Assembly: GCA_013398055.1 (NCBI GenBank)
Contig: VZRS01001507.1
Coordinates: 27,420-91,419, forward strand
Origin: Ifrita kowaldi
Taxonomy: Eukaryota > Chordata > Aves > Passeriformes > Cinclosomatidae
Direction: 5' to 3'
DNA: 64,000 bases
Shown: in pieces, positions 12,114-22,585 of the stretch
How the letters are laid out: every line of letters begins with the position of its first letter
Position numbering within the stretch: position 1 is the first letter of the stretch
The notes under the pieces: model-generated
What the model was told of the DNA's origin: nothing
Seen by the model: the letters and a program-made list of their open reading frames with translations, nothing else
The model's database searches: none
Made by a program: the position numbers and the translations under genes

Positions 12114-12961
12114 TGTCATGGTTTCACACTGGCCAAATGCCAGGCACCCACAACAGCCACTCCCTTGCCCTCCCCTGCTACAGCTGAGCAGAGGAGAGAA
12201 AAAATTTAGTGAAGGGTTCATGAGTTGAGATAAGGACCAGGAGAAAACACTCCAAGGGCAAAACAGGCTCAGCTTAGAAATACAAAGTGAATTTATTACT
12301 AACAAAATCAGAGGAGGATAATGAGAAGTAAAATAAGCCTTAAAACCACCTTTTTTCCCCCCAAGCCCTCCCTCCTTCCCACCGACAGCACAGGGAGACA
12401 GTGCATGGGAGTTTGGTCAGATTTTCTTCCACTGCTCAAGGAGAGGAGTCCTTCCCCTGCTACACCATGGGGTCCCTTCCCATGGGAGACAGTTCTCTGT
12501 GAACTTCTCCAGCATGGTTCCAATCTCACAAGCAGCAGTCCTCCAAAACCTGCTGCAATGTGATTTTCTCCCACAGGCAACCCATGCCCTAAAACTGCTG
12601 TGGCGTGGGTCACACTTCCATGGGGTGCAGTCCTCCAAGGACAGTGCTCCAGCCTGGGAGCTGGGCTCCCCTCCCTCCACTGGGTCTCCCACTGGATCAC
12701 AGCCTCCTCCAGGCATCCACCCGCTCTGGCACGGGCACCTCCCCCACGGGCTGCGGGTGGATCTCTGCATCCCACGTGGACCCCCATGGGCTGCAGGGGG
12801 ACAACCTGCTTCACCATGATCATCACCACAGCCTGCAGAGGAATCTCAGCTCCAGCACCTGGAGCACCTCCTCCCCCTCCTTCTCCACCGACCTTGGTGT
12901 CTCCATGTTTTTTCCCTCACGTATTCACACCTGCTCCTCTTCTCTAGCTAGAAAAAAAAAC

Positions 12962-13217
12962 CAAACCATGCCCCACTTTTAGAGGATGGGTGAAATACTT
13001 AGTTGAAGCTAGACTGTGGGTGATTCTAGTAATTGCTATAGTTTTAATTTTGTTTGGCTGCCTTAAGAAGTGCCTATCTAAGTCGATAGGAGAGGCTTTT
13101 CCTTTAAACAAGGAAGGGGGAGATGTTGTAGCTGCTGAGCCAACAGCTGTGACGGCCGAGAGGGCAAAGAACCCCAAAATAGGAGAAGCCCATTGGTGGG
13201 CCAATCCCGAGGTTTAA
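12962..13217 (+). pseudogene. ERV env transmembrane subunit, C-terminal tail only
   Basis: An open frame from about 12962 to a stop at 13215-13217. It has a charged lead-in (WVKYLVEARLW), a hydrophobic anchor of about 16-18 residues (VILVIAIVLILFG) and a cysteine-containing cytoplasmic start (CLKKC), directly followed by the polypurine tract. This is the expected arrangement for the end of a retroviral env gene. The surface subunit and the ectodomain are absent, so nothing functional remains. The frame stays open through the polypurine tract and about 90 bases into U3. The viral genus is not identified. Confidence 0.75.
13110..13123 (+). promoter_or_regulatory. Retroviral polypurine tract
   Basis: Fourteen purines (aaggaagggggaga) directly before the LTR start TGTTGTAG, the standard plus-strand primer position of a retrovirus. 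Confidence 0.85.
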
Positions 13218-13714
13218 AAACACGCCCTAACCTGCGGTGAGAAAGGAAAAGCCTCTCCGATCATGCTTTGTGGTGCTATGCAGATTTGGTCTGTCTGACT
13301 GGCTTGTTATACTACACACCCCCAGAGCTTCCCCATTGGCTCCCATTCCCTAGTCCCACCTTTGTACCGCCTCCATGCCCTCAGATCATTGGTCTCTGAT
13401 GCTCAATCCGCTCCCGTACAAAACCCTGGACCCACCATTGTTTCGGGTCTTTTCGTCACTGGTCATCTTTGCGGATGCAGCAATAAACCATTGTCCACGG
13501 AATGCCATAAGGGGGACCCCTCCTGGCTCTTTTGTCTCTGGTAATGCTGAGCAATCTGGCTTGAGAGTGTGTGTGTGTCTGCGCCTCCAGCTGCACGGGT
13601 GAAGGAGTTAGCTAGCTAGAGTGCTATACTGCAGCGCCTGAGTGATCCCTTGCCACGGATGCACTTCAGGGAGAACGCAGCGATCCCTCCATCAAACCCA
13701 CGCACTGCGTTACA
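13124..13714 (+). repeat. 3' LTR of the nested provirus
   Basis: 591 bp, from TGTTGTAGC to GCGTTACA. Promoter signs are an inverted CCAAT pair (cattggtgggccaat, about 13190-13205), a TATA-like tttaaaaa at 13213-13220 and a poly(A) signal AATAAA at 13482-13487. The region after the signal is GT-rich (gtgtgtgtgtct), as in R-U5. No partner LTR is present. Confidence 0.82.
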
Positions 13715-13922
13715 CTTCGTTTTGCTTTTCTTCGTAAATATATTATCACAGAGGTGTTACCATCATCTCTGATTGGCCCAGGCTTGGCCAGCAGCATGTC
13801 CATCTTCAGAGCCTTCAGCCATTGGCTCTGCTAGACACAGTGGAAGCTTCTAGCAGCTTCTCACAGAAGCCACCTCTGTGGCCCCACTGTTACCAAAAAC
13901 CAGGCCATGGAAAACTAACACA

Positions 13923-13927
13923 GCTGA
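13923..13927. repeat. Target-site duplication, right copy (GCTGA)
   Basis: Matches the copy at 12109-12113 exactly and abuts the CA end of the ERVL-type LTR. Confidence 0.8.
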
Positions 13928-14223
13928 CTAACTAAAAAGAAGACTAGTCATTTTTCATGTAAAGTAAGGCAAATATTGCTTTACTTAATAACTGTATGTT
14001 TCAGTGTGTTGTGTCTCAGGGTCAGAATTTGAATGGATTTTTTTTTGCCAGGACATATACAAAAAAATTAATTTCAAAAAAAATATTTTTTATATTTCTG
14101 ATATACTAAAGAAGAAAAACTTTATACAACTAGTGAGCTGTTTTACTAATTAACTAGGTAGGAGTATCTTCTTTCAGAATACTGCTGATCATCAGAAACC
14201 GGAAAAAAGTAAATAGGAGTGTC
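13928..14223. other. AT-rich spacer, nothing recognised
   Basis: Contains several short A/T runs (near 14040, 14060 and 14080). No gene or repeat family seen. Confidence 0.6.
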
Positions 14224-14636
14224 CCTTCCCTTCCCTTCCCTTCNNNNNNNNNNNNNNNNNNNNNNNNNNNNNNNNNNNNNNNNNNNNNNNNNNNNNNNNN
14301 NNNNNNNNNNNNNNNNNNNNNNNNNNNNNNNNNNNNNNNNNNNNNNNNNNNNNNNNNNNNNNNNNNNNNNNNNNNNNNNNNNNNNNNNNNNNNNNNNNNN
14401 NNNNNNNNNNNNNNNNNNNNNNNNNNNNNNNNNNNNNNNNNNNNNNNNNNNNNNNNNNNNNNNNNNNNNNNNNNNNNNNNNNNNNNNNNNNNNNNNNNNN
14501 NNNNNNNNNNNNNNNNNNNNNNNNNNNNNNNNNNNNNNNNNNNNNNNNNNNNNNNNNNNNNNNNNNNNNNNNNNNNNNNNNNNNNNNACCCTTCCCTTCC
14601 CTTCCCTTCCCTTCCCTTCCCTTCCCTTCCCTTCCC
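14224..14636. repeat. (CCCTT)n pentanucleotide array with assembly gap
   Basis: CCCTT units on both sides (14224-14243 and 14588-14636) of a run of 344 N at 14244-14587. The repeat is in the same phase family on both sides, so the gap is almost surely an unresolved part of the same array. Apparent reading frames across the Ns are meaningless. Confidence 0.95.
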
Positions 14637-16953
14637 TGCAACTAGAAACATGCCTGTTTTATAAAAATGAGTAAAAATATAAATATTTGTCCTGTTGTCA
14701 CATATTTTTCACTGTAGAAAGGAAAAGATATCAACAAAACAAGGCCTTTGAGAATGTCATGTATATGACCCACAGGGGCAAACTACTGGATGGTGTTACC
14801 TTGTAGTGTTTCATGCTTGATTTGGACAACTCAGTTTTACCTGTTTATATCTTGAACAAATATGTTTTCTTCTCTTTTTTCTCTTGCAGATTTCATAACT
14901 GCAGCTGGACTACAAGACATTGCAATTTTTATTGTCTAATTAATTTTTGTAACTGCTCAATCACTATACAAATAAACAGAAATGATAGAAGTTACTTAGG
15001 TTCAATAACATGAGTATGTCCTGAATAAACTAATTTTCTGATAACCACCATTCTTATTCTACTAGATCTTCAAGCAAACCAGATAGATATACAACATTTT
15101 AAAACAAACACAAATGCCTGTCATTCATTGCATGAGATAAACTCCAGCATTCTTGTGGGAGTCTCATTGTGACTGTTGATGGTATGCAGTACATAGCATT
15201 GCAAAAGTAGGTGACCTATGTAATTGACATCCTCTGTACTACAAGCTTGGGACTCTGCAGAGACAGACCATGCTCCGTGTTCACCACACAGCAGGTATTG
15301 AATATCAAACCAGTTAATTTCAGCTGTACTACTGGGTAAGTATTAACCCAAGTGTGGTGATAATAAGGCACTTGACAAGCTACTGATGATAAGTATGGCA
15401 GAACTACATAATTTTATTGCTACATTGTCTACTTGTCTTTTGGGTTATTTCTGTGAGCCAACAGGAAGCAACACCACACTTTCCCTTTCTTCTATTACTT
15501 GTTCCTTTTTATTTCCATTACTTGTTCCTTTTTATTTCCATCTGGAAGAAAATCCACATAGAATGAAAGTGTATGATTGCTCTTCTCCATTAGAAAATCT
15601 ATAACCTACGTGAAAGGTATGTATACATATACTTGAGGGCCGAAATCATGTAATCTAATCATGTATTAAAGCTTTGTTGAAGTTCTGATTCTGAATCCAT
15701 TTTATATTTGCATTTCTGTATTTATACAACCTTTCATTTGGTATCAGTTAATGTTATTGAGGTAGATCATCAGTGAGAACACACTGCACATTGCAAAAAT
15801 CAAAATAACCTAATGTAAAACAGTAACTGCTACCCATGAATTGTTCTCATTCATAATCCACAGACCTACATTTTAACAAATGATCAGTTCCTATTGAGTT
15901 CTTAATTTAGGGAGGAATACTGCATTCAATTAAACCATGTTCTGGAAGGATTATTATTTAACATATAAATCCACTAATTCATGGTAGATGCTGGGGCAGT
16001 ACATTAAATTATACATATAATCTTCTATTTGTTACAACAAAGCACAAAGGTTTCTTTCTTTTCCTGATCAAACAAAAAAAAATACAAAATAAAATCTTAA
16101 AGGAAGATTTACAACTATTTTTGAGGGAAAACTAAATTCAGTTACAAATAACACATGATTTGTATTACTGAATGATTAAAGAGAAAACTAGAAGCACACA
16201 AGAAAAAATGCAAGAGCACACTCATGGTTTGTTATATTAAGGCCTTTAACCCATATATTTAGAATGTGATTTACCAGAATTAGCAGAAGTATTTTTCACT
16301 GTAGTAGATTCAGAGCCTCAGTTGTTTTCTCATAGAAGTTCTGGTCTTTTGGATGTCACACCTGTGGGAAAAGTTTGTCACTTGTCAAAAGGTTAAGATC
16401 ATTAAATTGTTTCTTCATCATCTTCGCTGAGTTTTGAAAGGTTTATAATTGTGTTTTTTCAAACAGTGTTTATTAATATATTGATTAAGTTTTAATTCTC
16501 ATAAATATTCTTCAATTTTTTTTTAATTGTTAAGACACATAAGCTGCTCAGAAGTTACAATATTACTAAATGTGTTTCACCTGTCCATTTAGGTTTGCAC
16601 ACTGTCCATTTAGTTTGCTTTGGAGAAGAAACTCTGGTCTTCAAACTAGTGACACATTTTCGATCTAAAATATCCTCCTGCAGTTGTGCCAGCACAGCCA
16701 TTGTTTTGAGTTCTATTTTGATACTATTCTTTTTCTCCTTGAAGGGCAGTAACTTCCATGCTTGCTAAAATTTCTGGGGTTTAATTCAAACACTTTTGAT
16801 AATTGCGCATTGCTTTTTCCTGAATATTTTGGACAGCCAGTGAATTAAAGGGCTTATGAATCAGCAGATGTTTACACATTCTCTTGCTGCTTTAGACATC
16901 AAAGTCTACAACCAAAAAAAGAGTGTGTGGCTCCAGGGTAAATCAGGGCAAAC
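14637..16953. other. AT-rich intergenic DNA with a strong splice-acceptor-like site
   Basis: No protein gene recognised. A long pyrimidine tract ending in CAG at about 14865-14889 (ttctcttttttctcttgcag) resembles a 3' splice site, with an AATAAA near 14970. A 23-bp perfect tandem duplication lies at 15494-15539, and a diverged 21-22-bp duplication (ctgtccatttag) at about 16581-16618. Confidence 0.55.
15494..15539. repeat. Perfect 23-bp tandem duplication
   Basis: The unit beginning attacttgttcc occurs at 15494-15516 and again at 15517-15539 without a mismatch, which suggests a young replication-slippage event. Confidence 0.9.
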
Positions 16954-17340
16954 TGTGAACAACGAGTCTTCAAGTACGCAAGTGGCTACTGCGGGAGCAC
17001 GGGACCCTCGTACAACGAATCAATGTGATTACACAAGAGTCCGTTTATTGTTTACATTACTCCATTCTTTTGCATTTCTGCAGCTGTAGTTCACGCGATC
17101 ACGCACAACCCGATTGGATCTCGCGCATTGTCCACGCGCCCTGCATGCACATTTCAGGACACCTGATTGGTTTCAGTCCAGGATGGTACAGTCTCTCTTA
17201 ATCTGTTTTTTCACTGTCTTGTTATTCTCTCTTCTCACATCTTCATTCCCAATTTAGAACTGCTTGCATTCCTCAGGCCCTGATAAAGGTACTGAAGATA
17301 GCTTGGCTGGGGCACCCTGACAGGGTTCTCATGCCTTACA
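16954..17340 (-). mobile_element. Solo LTR of an endogenous retrovirus
   Basis: 387 bp with TG/CA ends (tgtgaacaac at the left, gccttaca at the right). It stands out from the AT-rich flanks by its CpG-containing sequence (acgagtc, cgcgatcacgc, cgcgcc). On the minus strand it begins TGTAAGGCATGAGAACC and carries a poly(A) signal (TTTATT on the plus strand, 17044-17049) near its 3' end, so it is oriented minus. No primer-binding site, polypurine tract or clear target duplication adjoins it. The family is not named with certainty. Confidence 0.75.
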
Positions 17341-19979
17341 ATAGGCTACTAAGTAGAACACAGTTTTCTACTGCCTTTAGAAGATATATATATCTGCATT
17401 ATACTCATTAAGAAAAATAAACCTTTCCAGCTCTTAGGACGTTCTCTGAATGCTTGCACTTCTCATCCCCTATGGCCTAATTTGTATTATTTGCACTCAT
17501 TTCTTATACCTCCAAGGAGGTGATCGTACTTTGGATGCTCATTTCAAAGCATATTAAAAATGAGATATGAGATCCTATCCCAAAATAAGGTCTCATCTGT
17601 GACATGAGTGACTTGACTTCAAAGCAGGAGAATTTCAAATGTCCAGTAGAAAACTGTAATAAGAGTAAGAAATGAGTTAGGTCTACAACATGTGTTCATA
17701 AATTATGGCAATATACACAGGACTAGAAGAAGCATGGGAAAGGAGATTGTTTCTGATTGTTGTCAAAAAGGAACTTTTTTTTTCCCTAGAAAGTAATGGG
17801 GAACAAAAGTCTATGCAAAACCTATGTTCTGATGTAAAATCTTATGAGAACTATCAACCATATGTATCTATATAGTCTTGGGCAGCATGTTAGTCATCCT
17901 CCCTTGCAGCTCATAAACCTGACAACTTGATGTAATACTAAGGATTTGCATTTGCTGATTCATCTTGTTAAATTTTTTCGTGCATGTAACTTGAAACAAT
18001 TGACACCTACAGAGAAAGGGCAAACCCTCACCCCCCAAAAAGCACTTTCAAACCGTAGATGTTCCCCACATATCAACAGAACAACTTCTGTGAGTTTGAA
18101 GATATTTTTTGCTGTGTTTATTATAGAGATCTATTTTATTCGACCTTAGGGCTTATTCTCAAATAAATGAGTTCTACGAGAAAATAGGCCCCCTCAGATG
18201 TGCTGGAAATAGAAGATTAAGGAAGACATCACCTCTTAGAAAAATGTTTTGCCAAAGCAAACAAACAGACAGACAGACAGATTCCCCTCATTCAAACTTA
18301 TTTATGAGTTTTGAAAGGCCTCATGTATGGCATTAGAATTAAAACTCCTCTTCAACAAAAAAAATCATTTTACCCTAAGATTGAATTCAAGTGAGAGTCA
18401 TTCACTTACCTGGAATTAAGTAATCAAGTTACATTGCACAGTATTATAACTGAGAATACAATACAGGAAGCTTTGAAAACACGTTTATGTGTTTATGATT
18501 ATGATCCATGTTATGAAGTAATTTGTCACTCTCATTGGGTATGCAGGTGAGACATAGCATACAAAGGCTTTGTCTGCACCTGAAAACACAGCAGTGCCTG
18601 TGTGTGAGCTGCCACCTGATGTGGCAGAAGCAGTTTGTTGACACACATGCAAGCCATTGCTTGCTTGGTGGCACAGTCCCTTGGGGATGATCCCAGGTTT
18701 ATTTGATTTACAAGGTATGAGTATGTTCAGGGCTAAACAAAGGATACACAGCTGCCCACAGTGAAACAGTTTTCTATTAAGTATTTTCTCACTGCACATG
18801 AAGCTAGAAAACGGTCAGGTAAGGTCAAAGAAAGGCTTTGCTCTCCTTTCCCCCTGTACAATGTGCTGTGACATGGATGGCAGATTGCAGAGAGGAACAG
18901 TGATGTGCATGTTTTGGATGTATTTGTTAGGTACATGGTGCCTCCTTAATTTATTGCCTAATTTATCACTGAAATAATTCCCTAGCACATACAGAGGATT
19001 TATAGAAAAGATGCAACTTAAGCGCAGTAGCTCTGTTATAGTAGTACTTAAATTATGCAGAAAATAAATGCTGTATAGCATGACTAGTTTCTCTATAGCT
19101 AAGATTTATTAAGAAATGAATCTTAGAAACTTCCTTCCCTGAATCTGCCTTTTGAGTAATTACACAGCATACACAAATATCCTAAAGGTTTTGTCTGATG
19201 CTTTTATGTCTGATATGTTGAAAGAAAACTTGTGAGCAGTTTTTTCCTAGGAAGTATAATTATTTTTTTTTTTACCTTTGCCATAGGTCATTATTTGTTT
19301 TCCAGTATATCCATTCAAATCTAAGCTGTTTTTCAATGATTGTACGTCCATCAGTCAAACTCTTTATTTGAAATAAGCATAAAGTATATGAAATCTACAT
19401 ATTTATGGAAGAAAAAGAAAGGGGGAAAAAAGAAAAATAGAGATAATTGAAGAGATCTTAATTGCACTGAAAGGGATATTTGAAACTTCAAGAACAGCTT
19501 TTTTTAATGTCTAGTTTAGAATTACTCAACTGCTTTGTCTTTCTTTTCTTTTTCTGCTGCATTCGATAAACTGGTCAATGTTCAGAAGTAAATACGTTTA
19601 GAGCTATTGCAACACTTGTGTTGAAAATGCAATTTTCTCTTAATGTTTAAAGATTACTTTGAGGTTATTTCTTTTAATTGAAACAATACATTTTAATGTT
19701 CCAAAGCTGCCACTAGTTTATTAGAAAAGGTAATTTTATCCGGTAAGAGGGATAACAGCTACTTTGTGCTTTGTTTCTTCCTGGCATATACAAGAGGAAA
19801 TACCCAACAGCATGAGAGAATGGGAGCCGGAAGTAACACTGTTCTTATGTTTACAGATGGCATGATTCTGTTTGGAAGTGTACCACAATAGCTGTTATGT
19901 TTTTACAGTCACCATTTTCATGATTATTAGATCATTATATTTAGCTTAAACCAATTTGAGTCTGTATTAGCAAGAATTG
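17341..19979. other. AT-rich intergenic DNA with small (GACA)n tract
   Basis: A short (GACA)n run lies at 18266-18283. No domain could be recognised in any short frame, including the minus-strand frames at 18444-19081. Confidence 0.55.
18266..18283. repeat. (GACA)n microsatellite
   Basis: Four units of GACA (cagacagacagacaga) in a purine-rich stretch. Confidence 0.85.
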
Positions 19980-20300
19980 GTGATGATTTCTCACCTCTGA
20001 CCTTTGGGTTAATGAGAAGCTTCTCTGTGTAATTGCTGTATCTTAAGATAGCACTGCGGTGTGTAATTGTTATCCCTGTAAAATTATATTTAAAGTTTGT
20101 TTTACATGAGCAAGTAGAATAACATCATTTCTGCAGTGAGCAATAATTATCTGCCTCCTGGCTGAAAATGTATACTGTGGATAAACTGTGTTCATACAGT
20201 AGCCTTTGTTTGTAAGGCAAGTTAATTAAAAGAGGAATGTTGAAAAATATGTTAGTCTACTGAGTGTTGATAAAGTAATATTATTACTTTACAATAAAAC
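19980..20300. other. Complex non-repetitive stretch, candidate conserved non-coding element
   Basis: Low in simple repeats, with many homeodomain-like TAAT cores (gtgtaattg twice, aataattatc, gttaattaaaag) and a small inverted repeat aaagtaat...attacttt at 20272-20290. It codes for nothing visible. Composition resembles conserved developmental enhancers in gene deserts, but this is only inferred from appearance. Confidence 0.25.
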
Positions 20301-21540
20301 ATCCTAGACAAACAAACAAAAAAATTGATTTTGCTCTGAAGATATGGATAAAACTGAAAAAAAAATCATGATTTTACACTTTGAGTATAAGAAAAATGCA
20401 GGCATAAAAAAAAAATCTATTTGTTTTAATGGAATAAGAAGTCCAAAACTCTTTGTACTCAGTTGGTACTTATATGGGTTGATACAGACATGAAGTACTG
20501 ACACTGAAACTTACATTTTTCACCTTGCAATTTTCTGTATATGGTAGCAAATTGCACATTAGGCATTATATATGTGTTCTTCCTCTGCTGCTTTAATTAA
20601 TTCTGCTATAAAAAAGATATTGCCATCAATCCATGAATATTTTAACATTCAGAAAAAATTTTATTCAGTATTTATTTACCAGGACATTCACTGTGTCACA
20701 ATTGCTTTCAATTTCAACAACTGTTTCCATATATAGCACACGACCCACTGACCTTGATCTGCGATGAACTGCCTTTTCAATTCTACATAGGGTTGAAAAA
20801 AGGATGTTGCATGAGCCATCAGCCTTGAATTTGTTTTCCCCATCTTATATAAACCTCACAAAGTATCAGTTGCCAGTTATTAGGAAGAGAAGTTACTTTA
20901 ATTTTTTTGCAAAAGTTCTCTTTTATGTCTTTCTCTACAGGAATAGTGTACAATTCTAATATTAATCAGTAATTGTATTCGGTTTTTCTTTCTCCTTTAA
21001 AAAATTCACGTAGAGTAACTCACTCCTCACTAATATTGCTTTATCGGTCTCAACAGTCAAGAAGAGCACTTACAACACGCTATGGACAAGATCTCTCATT
21101 CTCATTGAATTGGCCTAGTGCCTCTCTGAATTTGCAAGCAGACGGACAAGAGCCACTTAAGAAAAATACTATTTTGCTTGCATTTCCCACATATGTTTAA
21201 TTTTGCAATTGTTTAAAAACATGTCTTCTTAGTTTACTTGGTTTATTTTTTAATGATTTTTCCAGTAACTAATAAAATTTATAGTCTGTCATTAAATTTT
21301 TGGCATGATTTTAAAATAAATAAAATACAGCACAGATGCATAATATATATAAGCACTCCTTTTACATGAGATGGAGTTCACAGTGATGATATAGTTGATT
21401 GAACTGTAAAACTCCACATTTACTTCAAAAAGAATTAAAATCTAGTCATTCTACATCCAGGATATAATTTCTTTAAACTTCTGATAAGAAATAACTTCAC
21501 AATAAGCACATTTGCTGATGCAAGGTATTTTTATAAGCTC
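20301..21540. other. AT-rich intergenic DNA, nothing firm
   Basis: A pyrimidine tract ending in ctacag at about 20920-20940 looks like a splice acceptor but has no exon evidence after it. Confidence 0.5.
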
Positions 21541-22585
21541 TTAACTGCATGCATTTACTCTATAATAAATTAACCTTTGTATATATTTTGACTGCTAGAG
21601 GAGGAAAGTTACAAATAGATTCTCATGGTAAAAATATCATTAACTGCTTAGAGAATGGATGGCAACACTCATATATGCGTGTTTTAGGAGGTCAAGAATA
21701 TTATAAATGGTGTGCCAGAAAGAAAGAGGCATATAATAGGATTGAATATAATGTGGATGGAAAGCAAACTAAAAATTACAAATCGTTTACTTGTATAGAG
21801 AAATAAATTTAGACTGTTATTGCCAATGCAGTTTGCAATAATGGTTTACGGGTTCTATGTAACACTTTTATTTCCACAAAATGTTTTAGATTTTTTTCCT
21901 TCTCTGAATTTCCCAAGACATATACATCAAAGATGTAAATAGTTCCCTAAAGATATTTTCTACATCAACAGGTTTTTTCAGGTTTTTAGCTGTCATCTTA
22001 TTTGGCTGGATATAATAAAAATTATAATTCCAATTTGCTCTATTTCATCCTTAAGCACAAAAGAAACACCCAAGCCAAAATTAAGCAACCAACAAAAAAA
22101 CTCTGCCCATTTATTAGACTGGGTAGCTTTTTTATGTTTTACTGAACAGAGGATGCAATGTATCAGCAAACATTATAAAGTTGCTGAGGCACTAGGACGT
22201 GCATTAAATCCTCGATTGCCTAAGAAATGCTGCAGAGTGTATTAACTAAAGAAGGGCCTTGAAAATGAAACTTGTACATCATAGTACTCCAATTAAAATT
22301 ATGGAGAAAAACTATGCTACCTTGTATGCTTCCTAAGTGCTGGAATCTGTAATTCTCGGACAGTTCTGTAATGTCAGCTCCCTCACATAGCAAACCAATG
22401 TGCCATAAAATCCTAGAGATTTTCACTGAAACACTTGAGTATTTTCAGAAACATACATGGAAAAAATATAAACATTATTTACAATTATATTCGCAGATAG
22501 GAGCTTTATTTGGATTAAAATACAATTGTACATTTGAAATACCAGAAGGCACTCTAATAGTTATCCCTGGAAACACCTGTTAAAA
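21541..22585 (+). other. Cluster of unrecognised same-strand ORFs
   Basis: Three open stretches follow one another on the plus strand. One is at 21549-21806 (about 85 codons, ending YKSFTCIEK). One is at about 21945-22244 without an ATG (about 95 codons, containing LLDWVAFLCFTEQRMQC and ending KKCCRVY). One is at 22371-22583 (70 codons, containing GALFGLKYNC and ending IPGNTC). They are richer in W, C and charged residues than typical chance AT-rich ORFs. No family could be assigned. They may be chance or an old decayed insertion. Confidence 0.2.

Larger units (their letters stand above)
12951..13714 (+). mobile_element. Nested truncated provirus (env tail, polypurine tract, 3' LTR)
   Basis: Foreign to the surrounding LTR and in the opposite orientation. 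It contains the end of an env frame with a membrane anchor, a polypurine tract at 13110-13123, and a complete LTR at 13124-13714. Everything 5' of the env transmembrane tail (5' LTR, gag, pol and most of env) is missing. About 20-40 bases of the outer LTR also appear to be lost at the left junction, which points to a deletion after insertion. The exact left boundary, about 12950, is uncertain. Confidence 0.8.
12114..13922 (-). mobile_element. ERVL-type solo LTR, interrupted by a nested retroviral fragment
   Basis: The ends are TG at 12114 and CA at 13922. The left part (12114-12950) is the U5, R and 3' U3 of the LTR in reverse orientation. It shows 'aggcacccacaacagccact' near the U5 end and the tandem GC-rich U3 blocks with repeated 'catgggctgcagg'-like units. 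The right part (13715-13922) is the U3 start, with 'agcttctcacagaagccacc' and 'taccaaaaaccaggccatgg'. Between the parts lies a foreign retroviral segment. No gag or pol sequence of this family is present, so it is a solo LTR left by recombination between two LTRs. Confidence 0.88.

Noticed and set aside
12308..12829. 173-codon minus-strand frame (and plus-strand frames of 106-125 codons over the same bases)
   Set aside because: Lies wholly inside the GC-rich U3 repeats of an LTR; open on both strands because of composition, with no domain.
14154..14674. Frames of about 150 codons across the CCCTT array
   Set aside because: Made of N codons and a pentamer repeat; no real sequence supports them.
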